A DNA stretch of 27,542 nucleotides from ZC4RG30 sp964632365 (GTDB lineage Bacteria > Pseudomonadota > Gammaproteobacteria > Steroidobacterales > Steroidobacteraceae), in the NCBI GenBank assembly GCA_964632365.1, contig CAZWDR010000028.1, positions 1 through 27,542 of the forward strand, written 5' to 3'. The position numbers and the translations under genes were made by a program. Below, piece after piece: positions 22,022-27,542 of this stretch. How positions within the stretch are numbered: position 1 is the first letter of the stretch; each line of letters opens with the position of its first letter. The notes beneath the pieces are model-generated. The model was not told the DNA's origin. It searched no databases and saw only the letters and a list, made by a program, of their open reading frames with translations.

Positions 22022-23145
22022 GGGGGTGACAGCCCCGTGACAGCACCGCGGTACAGGCCGCCGAGCACACGCGGGCCGGACGCCCCGGTCACGGCCGTGA
22101 TGTTTCCCGCCAGTCCTGCGAGGTAGCGATCGGCGAGCCAGGCAAACAGCGCCGCCTCCACATGCTCCGGCGCGATGCCGTGCGCGGCGGTGCTCGTGAC
22201 CCGCACGCCGGGCAGCTGCGCGGCGAGCCGGCGCATCAGTTCCGCATTGCGCGCGCCGCCGCCGCACACCAGCAGTTCGCCGGGCGCGAAGCCGGCGATG
22301 GCCCGCAGGGCATCGGCGATCGTGCGCGCGGTGTATTCGGACAGGGTCGCCATCACGTCGGCGGTGGCGGCCGGGTGCTGCTGCAATGAAGGCGCGAGCC
22401 ATGCCCGGTGGAACAGCTCACGCCCGGTGCTCTTCGGCGCCGGCAGCGCCAGATAGGGCTCCGCCAGCCACGTCTGCAGCAGCGGCGCGTGCACACGGCC
22501 GCGCGCGGCCAGCGCTCCATCCCGGTCGAAGGGTGCACCCAGATGCTCCTCGGCCCACAGGTCCATCAGGCAATTGCCGGGCCCGGTGTCGAAGCCGCCC
22601 ACCGCGCCATCGGCCGCGAGCGTGGTGATGTTGGAGATGCCGCCGATGTTCACGACGGCGCGATCCTCGCCCGGCGCTGCGAAGGCCGCCGCGTGGAAGG
22701 CCGGCACCAGCGGCGCGCCCTCTCCACCGGCCGCCATGTCGCGACGGCGGAAATCGGCCACCACGTCGATGCCGGTGCGTTCGGCGATGCGGTTGGGATC
22801 GCCGATCTGCAGCGTGAAGCGCAGCGGCGAGCCGGGTCGATGCAGGATGGTCTGCCCATGGCTGCCGATCACACGCAGGGCACTTGCCGGCACCCCGCAA
22901 TGCTGCAGCAGCCCCTGCGCGGCATCGGCGAAGACCTCGCCTACGGCGGCGTCGAGGTGACCGAGCTCATCCAGGCCGCAGGCCTGCGGCGCGGCCACGG
23001 CCCGGCGCAGGCGGATTGATAGATCGGCGGGGTAATCGACATGCAGCGCTCCGCGGATCGCCAAGCGGCCGCTGCCCGTTTCCAGCAGCACGGCTTCGAC
23101 CCCGTCCATGCTGGTGCCGGAGACCAGCCCGGCGCACAGGTTCAT
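22018..23145 (-). CDS. anmK: Anhydro-N-acetylmuramic acid kinase AnmK
   Basis: AnmK cleaves and phosphorylates 1,6-anhydro-MurNAc to MurNAc-6-phosphate, returning wall sugars to metabolism. The 375-residue length is typical. Signatures: the ATP and sugar loop AGLVSGTSMDGVEAVLLE at the N-terminus, RVIGSHGQTILHRPG, DVVADFRRRDMAAGGEGAPLVPAFH, AVVNIGGISNITTL, FDTGPGNCLMD, ELLVCGGGARNAELMRRLA and the closing LAGNITAVTGASGPRVLGGLYRG. It lies 33 nt after mepM and overlaps ppk1 by 4 nt. Together with ampD elsewhere in the window it covers two consecutive steps of muropeptide recycling. Confidence 0.95.
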   Translation of the reverse strand: MNLCAGLVSGTSMDGVEAVLLETGSGRLAIRGALHVDYPADLSIRLRRAVAAPQACGLDELGHLDAAVGEVFADAAQGLLQHCGVPASALRVIGSHGQTILHRPGSPLRFTLQIGDPNRIAERTGIDVVADFRRRDMAAGGEGAPLVPAFHAAAFAAPGEDRAVVNIGGISNITTLAADGAVGGFDTGPGNCLMDLWAEEHLGAPFDRDGALAARGRVHAPLLQTWLAEPYLALPAPKSTGRELFHRAWLAPSLQQHPAATADVMATLSEYTARTIADALRAIAGFAPGELLVCGGGARNAELMRRLAAQLPGVRVTSTAAHGIAPEHVEAALFAWLADRYLAGLAGNITAVTGASGPRVLGGLYRGAVTGLSPP

Positions 23146-23178
23146 GGCGGTGCCGAGGGGATTCCTGACCGATCTGGC

Positions 23179-24534
23179 CTAACGCGACGCCAGCGCGGTG
23201 CCCGTCGGGACCGGCGCCGCGTCCAGGCGCGCCAGCAGCGGCGCCACCTGCGCATTGAACGTCGCGCGCTGGTCGGCCGGGATCGGCGGACCGGGCTCGC
23301 CACGCTTGATGGCCTTCTGCGGATCGATATACACGCCGCCCTCGATGAATTCGAAGTGCAGGTGCGGGCCGGTGGCAAGACCGGTGCTGCCCACATAGCC
23401 GATCAGCTCGCCCTGCGCCACGCGCTGGCCGTTCTTCAGGTTCTTCGCGAAGCGCGACAGGTGTCCGTAGCGCGTGACGATCTTGCCGGAGTGCGCCAGT
23501 TCGACCACGTTGCCGAAGCCGCCCTTCACGCCGCGGAACTGCACGCGCCCGGCACCGGCCGCATAGACCGGCGTGCCGCTGGGCGCCGCATAGTCCACGC
23601 CGCGATGCGCGCGGATCGTGTTCAGCACCGGATGCCGCCGCTTCGGATTGAACACCGAGCTGATGCGCGAGAACTTCACCGGCGACTTCAGGAACGCCTT
23701 GCGCAGGCTCACGCCCTCGGGCGTGTAGTAGTCCACCGTGCCATCGGCGAACTCATAGCGCACCGCGCGGAAGGTCTTGCCCTCGTTGACGTATTCCGCC
23801 GCCAGGATGTTGCCGTCCTTGATGATCTCGCCGTCGCGCTCGACCTTCTCATACACCAGCGTGAAGGCGTCCCCTTCCTGCACGCGATGGAAGTCCACGT
23901 CCCAGCGGAAGATGTCCGCCAGGTGATACAGCGTGCGGTCCTGCACGCCGGCCGACGCGCCGGCGGCGAACAGCGAGCTCTGGATGACCCCGCCGGTGGT
24001 GGTCACATGCCGCGTCAGCGGCACGTCTTCGACGACGGCGACGAAGCCGGTCTCCTCGTCGCGCTGCACCTTCAGCAACTGGTCATCGCCGATCAGGCGC
24101 TGCAGCGCCACCAGTTCACCGTCGCGCGTCGACAACGTCAGCACATCGCCGATGTTGAGCCGGTCGAGCGCGGAACGCGCCGTCTCGATACCGCGGATGT
24201 GCGCCAGATCAGCCAGCGAGAAGTCCATGCGACGGAAAATCGCATCCAGCGTGTCGTTGCGCTGGACGATGACCTTGATCTCCGAAAGGCTCGCCAGCGC
24301 CGCTTCGGCCGCCGACTGCGCGGAGGCCGCCGCGGTGGTCGCAGTGGCCGCCATGGTCGTCGCAGTGGCCGCCACCTCGAGCGCGGCAACCGCGACGCCG
24401 CTGTCATCCGCGGGGCTGAACAGCTTCGCGCTGCCATAGATGCCGGCGCCAACCAGCGCCGCGCAGCAGGCCATCTGCAGGCCGGGGAGCGACTTCCTGC
24501 CGCGGGGTTTCGGACGGTACGGGCTGGAATTCAT
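23179..24534 (-). CDS. mepM: M23 murein endopeptidase, MepM-like
   Basis: The product has 451 residues. It starts with a basic tail (SPYRPKPRGRKS), one membrane segment at about residues 18-39, and an Ala/Thr-rich linker with a 21-bp duplicated unit (ATATT repeats). A LysM/OapA-like region follows (KVIVQRNDTLDAIFRRMDFSLADLAHI, LNIGDVLTLSTRDGELVALQRLI). The C-terminal LytM/M23 domain has the zinc site His310 and Asp314 in HRGVDYAAPSGTPVYAAG and the HLH pair His391/His393 in TGPHLHFEF, so it should be active. MepM-type enzymes cut D-Ala-mDAP crosslinks to let the sacculus expand. It is the first gene of a minus-strand run with anmK and ppk1 and is divergent from tyrS, as I recall for the Pseudomonas equivalents being its direct neighbours. 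Confidence 0.94.
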   Translation of the reverse strand: MNSSPYRPKPRGRKSLPGLQMACCAALVGAGIYGSAKLFSPADDSGVAVAALEVAATATTMAATATTAAASAQSAAEAALASLSEIKVIVQRNDTLDAIFRRMDFSLADLAHIRGIETARSALDRLNIGDVLTLSTRDGELVALQRLIGDDQLLKVQRDEETGFVAVVEDVPLTRHVTTTGGVIQSSLFAAGASAGVQDRTLYHLADIFRWDVDFHRVQEGDAFTLVYEKVERDGEIIKDGNILAAEYVNEGKTFRAVRYEFADGTVDYYTPEGVSLRKAFLKSPVKFSRISSVFNPKRRHPVLNTIRAHRGVDYAAPSGTPVYAAGAGRVQFRGVKGGFGNVVELAHSGKIVTRYGHLSRFAKNLKNGQRVAQGELIGYVGSTGLATGPHLHFEFIEGGVYIDPQKAIKRGEPGPPIPADQRATFNAQVAPLLARLDAAPVPTGTALASR

Positions 24535-24684
24535 GAAAGGGCCACCAGATCAGTCGATTACATAATATTTGTGCCGTGGAAAACTAACTGACGTGCGCAG
24601 GTCAGGCAACCGGCAATTCCCGGTCCGTTCGCAAACTGCGAGGCGCGACACGCGGTGGCGGCCATCCGCTATTCTCTGGCCCCG
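24535..24684. promoter_or_regulatory. mepM/tyrS divergent intergenic region
   Basis: These 150 nt must hold the promoters of mepM (-) and tyrS (+). An AT-rich patch at 24556-24572 (ttacataatatttgtg) stands out in GC-rich surroundings and offers a TATTAT-like -10 for mepM on the minus strand, but no -35 at good spacing is clear. A TATTCT at 24670-24675 is too close to the tyrS start to be convincing. Confidence 0.35.
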
Positions 24685-25926
24685 ATGAGCGAAACCAACC
24701 CGCCGCCGGAGCTGTCCGGCAAGCATGCCGCGCAACTGGCCGAGATCGCCCGCGGCACCCAGGAAGTCCTCACCACCGCTGATCTGGTCCGCAAGCTCGG
24801 CCAGGACCGGCCGCTGACCATCAAGGCCGGCTTCGATCCCACCGCCCCCGACCTCCACCTCGGACACACGGTGCTTCTGAACAAGATGCGCCAGTTCCAG
24901 CAGTTCGGGCATCAGGTGGTGTTCCTGATCGGCGACTTCACCGGGATGATCGGTGACCCTACGGGCCGCAACGCCACGCGCCCGCGCCTCACCCCCGACG
25001 AGATCAAGGCCAACGCGCGGACCTATGAAAAGCAGGTCTTCCGCATCCTCGACGCCTCGCGCACGAAGGTCGATTTCAACTCGCGCTGGTTCAGCCAGAT
25101 GGGGGCGGCCGGCCTGATCGAGATCGCGGCAAAACACACTGTCGCCCGCATGATCGAGCGCGACGACTTCACCAAGCGCTTCCGCGCCAACCAGCCCATC
25201 GCCCTGCATGAGTTCCTCTATCCGCTGGTGCAGGGCTATGACTCGGTGGCGCTGAAGGCCGATGTCGAGCTCGGCGGCACCGACCAGAAGTTCAACCTGC
25301 TGGTGGGGCGCGCGCTGCAGGAGCACTACGGCCAGGAGCCACAGGTAGTCATCACGATGCCGCTGCTAGAGGGCCTCGACGGCGTCAACAAGATGTCCAA
25401 GTCGCTGGGCAACTACGTGGGCATCGCCGAGGACCCGGACACGCAGTTCGGCAAGCTGATGTCGATCTCCGATGCGCTGATGTGGCGCTATTTCGAGCTG
25501 CTGTCGTTCCGGCCGCTCGGCGAGATCGCCGCGCTGCGAAGGGCCGTCGATGAGGGCCGCAACCCACGCGACGTGAAGTTCGAGCTGGCCCGCGAGATCG
25601 TGGCGCGCTTTCACGACCGCGAGGCCGCGGAGCGTGCGCAGGCCAATTTCACCGCGCGCTTCACGCAGAGGGAGCAGCCCACGGACCTGCCGCTGCAGTT
25701 CCTGTCCAGTCAGGATGCCGGCGGGCTGCGCCTCGCGGCCGCCCTGAAGGAAGCCGGCCTTGCCGCCAGCAATTCCGAGGCGAACCGCAAGATCCAGGAG
25801 GGCGCCGTGAAGGTCGATGGCCACAAGACCACCGACCGCGAGACGCGCCTCGCCGCAGGCACCGAATACGTGCTGCAGCTGGGCCCGCGCAGGTTCGCGC
25901 GCGTGCAGGTGTCTCCGCCGGAATGA
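24685..25926 (+). CDS. tyrS: Tyrosyl-tRNA synthetase
   Basis: TyrS attaches tyrosine to tRNA-Tyr. I chose the ATG at 24685 (MSETNPPPELSGKHAAQL), giving 413 residues; a GTG at 24655 would add ten residues with no support. The class I signatures are the HIGH-type HLGHT at residues 58-62 after IKAGFDPTAPDL, and KMSKS at residues 236-240. FLIGDFTGMIGDPTGR, PLVQGYDSVALKADVELGGTDQKFNLLVGR and MPLLEGLDGVNKMSKS are typical of the shorter-signature TyrRS group (TyrZ-like) found in Pseudomonas and Xanthomonas. A C-terminal S4 RNA-binding domain (AASNSEANRKIQEGAVKVDG) ends the protein. It lies directly upstream of the rRNA operon, a conserved arrangement in related gammaproteobacteria as far as I recall. 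Confidence 0.97.
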   Translation: MSETNPPPELSGKHAAQLAEIARGTQEVLTTADLVRKLGQDRPLTIKAGFDPTAPDLHLGHTVLLNKMRQFQQFGHQVVFLIGDFTGMIGDPTGRNATRPRLTPDEIKANARTYEKQVFRILDASRTKVDFNSRWFSQMGAAGLIEIAAKHTVARMIERDDFTKRFRANQPIALHEFLYPLVQGYDSVALKADVELGGTDQKFNLLVGRALQEHYGQEPQVVITMPLLEGLDGVNKMSKSLGNYVGIAEDPDTQFGKLMSISDALMWRYFELLSFRPLGEIAALRRAVDEGRNPRDVKFELAREIVARFHDREAAERAQANFTARFTQREQPTDLPLQFLSSQDAGGLRLAAALKEAGLAASNSEANRKIQEGAVKVDGHKTTDRETRLAAGTEYVLQLGPRRFARVQVSPPE

Positions 25927-25932
25927 TGCGCC

Positions 25933-25979
25933 GCATGCGGCATGCCGCATGCCGCACGCCGCAACGTGCGGGGTGCGGC
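25933..25979. repeat. Palindrome and nested hairpins just after tyrS
   Basis: A perfect 20-base palindrome lies at 25933-25952 (GCATGCGGCATGCCGCATGC), 6 nt after the tyrS stop. It runs into ATGCCGC/ACGCCGC units, and GCCGCAC then pairs with GTGCGGC further on. It may end tyrS transcription before the rrn promoters, but no T-run follows, so terminator status is open. Confidence 0.5.
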
Positions 25980-26293
25980 CCCCGTCGATCATGCGGACGG
26001 CCATTTGCCGCACATCGCGCGGGCCGCCATCTTCCGTTCAGGAATGGCGCCGTCTTGAATCCGGCCCAGCGGGCGCCACGCTCTGGATCCCCCCGGGAGA
26101 CGGTCCAGCGGCTGCCGCGGGCCGCAGTGCCGCGTTTCCGGGCTTGCCGCGCGCGTTTGCAGACTTGCCCGACGCGGAAACCGCCCTTGAACTTTGCGGT
26201 TCAGGCCGCATCTAACCGGACACGCCGAGGGCTTGCTTTCGGCGCCGCGCCAGGCCCGCAAAACGGGGCCAGAAAAATCACTGCACAGGGGCG
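25980..26293. other. Spacer between tyrS and the rrn promoters, nothing recognised
   Basis: Short frames on both strands here are Arg/Pro/Ala-rich, lack Shine-Dalgarno sequences and match no family I know, so I call no gene. It may hold upstream activator (Fis-type) sites for the rrn promoters, but I cannot point to any. Confidence 0.5.
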
Positions 26294-26321
26294 TTGACAG
26301 CCCTGTTGCGATGACTATACT
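26294..26321 (+). promoter_or_regulatory. rrn operon promoter P1
   Basis: There is a perfect -35 TTGACA (26294-26299), a 16-nt spacer and -10 TATACT (26316-26321). A GC-rich discriminator (gcgcgccct) follows, as expected for a ppGpp-controlled rRNA promoter. The start should fall near 26329. Confidence 0.85.
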
Positions 26322-26398
26322 GCGCGCCCTCCAGACGGCCTTTCACCGCGCTGTAACAAGCGCCGAAAGGCACGAAGGAAAAAGACTGAAAAGAAGGG

Positions 26399-26426
26399 TT
26401 GACGAGAAGCGGAACGCCGCTATACT
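26399..26426 (+). promoter_or_regulatory. rrn operon promoter P2
   Basis: A second near-identical promoter has -35 TTGACG (26399-26404), a 16-nt spacer and -10 TATACT (26421-26426), 105 bp after P1. The A-rich stretch before it (26376-26395, gaaggaaaaagactgaaaag) could be an UP element. A GC-rich discriminator follows the -10. Confidence 0.82.
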
Positions 26427-26485
26427 TGCCGCCCCTCGCCACGGACCGAAAGGTAAGTGGCAAACCCGGAACCCCAGCGGCTCCG

Positions 26486-26498
26486 GCGCTTTTTAAAA
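26486..26498 (+). promoter_or_regulatory. boxA-like rRNA antitermination element
   Basis: GCGCTTTTTAAAA resembles the rrn leader boxA (TGCTCTTTAACA). It is followed by tttggcaagtaatttgtgtg, a leader stretch typical of gammaproteobacterial rrn operons and similar to boxC. NusB/NusE would bind it in the nascent leader. Confidence 0.65.
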
Positions 26499-26534
26499 GT
26501 TTGGCAAGTAATTTGTGTGGGGACTCGTGTCATA

Positions 26535-26568
26535 GACTTTGGTGTCATTGACCGAGTGACCAAAAGTC
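26535..26568 (+). other. Hairpin in the 16S leader
   Basis: GACTTTGGTGTCA (26535-26547) can pair with TGACCAAAAGTC (26557-26568), with small bulges, around a 9-nt loop. It lies between boxA and the mature 16S start and may take part in leader folding or processing. Confidence 0.4.
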
Positions 26569-26616
26569 CAGCAATGGGTTTTGATCACTCTTTTCATATG
26601 AAGCTCAAAACTTCTA

Positions 26617-27542
<926 letters not shown>

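Noticed and set aside
22022..22402. Upstream extension of ppk1
   Set aside because: It overlaps anmK out of frame and is Arg/Ala-rich; the conserved PPK1 sequence starts at METLINREL, just after the coupled ATG.
25923..26297. Possible small protein downstream of tyrS
   Set aside because: It is Arg/Pro-rich with no family motif or Shine-Dalgarno sequence, and covers a palindrome and the region next to the rrn promoters.

Overview
This window reads as a stretch of ordinary core chromosome from a GC-rich gammaproteobacterium. The evidence is a gammaproteobacterial-type 16S rRNA gene, a type IV pilus Chp chemosensory cluster, and gene neighbourhoods I recall from Pseudomonas and Xanthomonadales: chpA-chpC near rsmE-bioA, and erpA / anmK / mepM / tyrS beside an rRNA operon. 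My guess at placement is the Xanthomonadales, Nevskiales or Steroidobacterales area, but I could not compare the 16S sequence with a database. I see no integrase, transposase, prophage, CRISPR array, tRNA gene or toxin-antitoxin pair. Nearly all the window is coding.

Layout. At 1-3350 (+) are the end of the chemotaxis kinase chpA, the CheW-like chpC and a membrane-anchored endonuclease/exonuclease/phosphatase-fold protein. At 3405-5512 (-) are bioA (biotin) and rsmE (16S rRNA methylation), overlapping. At 5561-7774 (+) is a PQQ-dependent quinohaemoprotein dehydrogenase that looks like a lipoprotein, ending tail to tail with a TraB/GumN protein (7771-8832, -). At 8966-10353 (+) are ampD and a HisN/IMPase-like phosphatase, both apparently starting with TTG. 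At 10387-12660 is a divergent pair of exported hydrolases (SGNH and beta-lactamase-like). An intergenic block at 12661-13056 holds two inverted copies of a structured palindromic element, the most unusual non-coding feature here.

At 13057-15196 (-) is a translationally coupled operon: pdxH, a membrane protein equal to the transmembrane half of 'fused MFS/spermidine synthase' proteins, and a separate spermidine-synthase-like half with its own signal peptide. At 15227-19977 (+) are tyrA, rppH, a DUF6776-like membrane protein, a bactofilin, erpA and ppx, with many 4-nt overlaps. At 19988-24534 (-) are mepM, anmK and ppk1. ppx and ppk1 converge on a hairpin formed by their two stop regions. At 24685-25926 (+) is tyrS, then tandem strong rrn promoters, a leader with a boxA-like element, and about the first 926 nt of 16S rRNA.

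Functional themes are peptidoglycan turnover and recycling (ampD, anmK, mepM, possibly bactofilin), polyphosphate metabolism (ppk1/ppx), PLP and biotin cofactor supply (pdxH, bioA), Fe-S assembly (erpA), aromatic amino acids (tyrA, tyrS) and surface motility (chp). I found no clear new defence or biosynthetic system. The best leads are the paired palindromic element (12696-13033) and the split, apparently exported spermidine-synthase-like protein (13057-14555).
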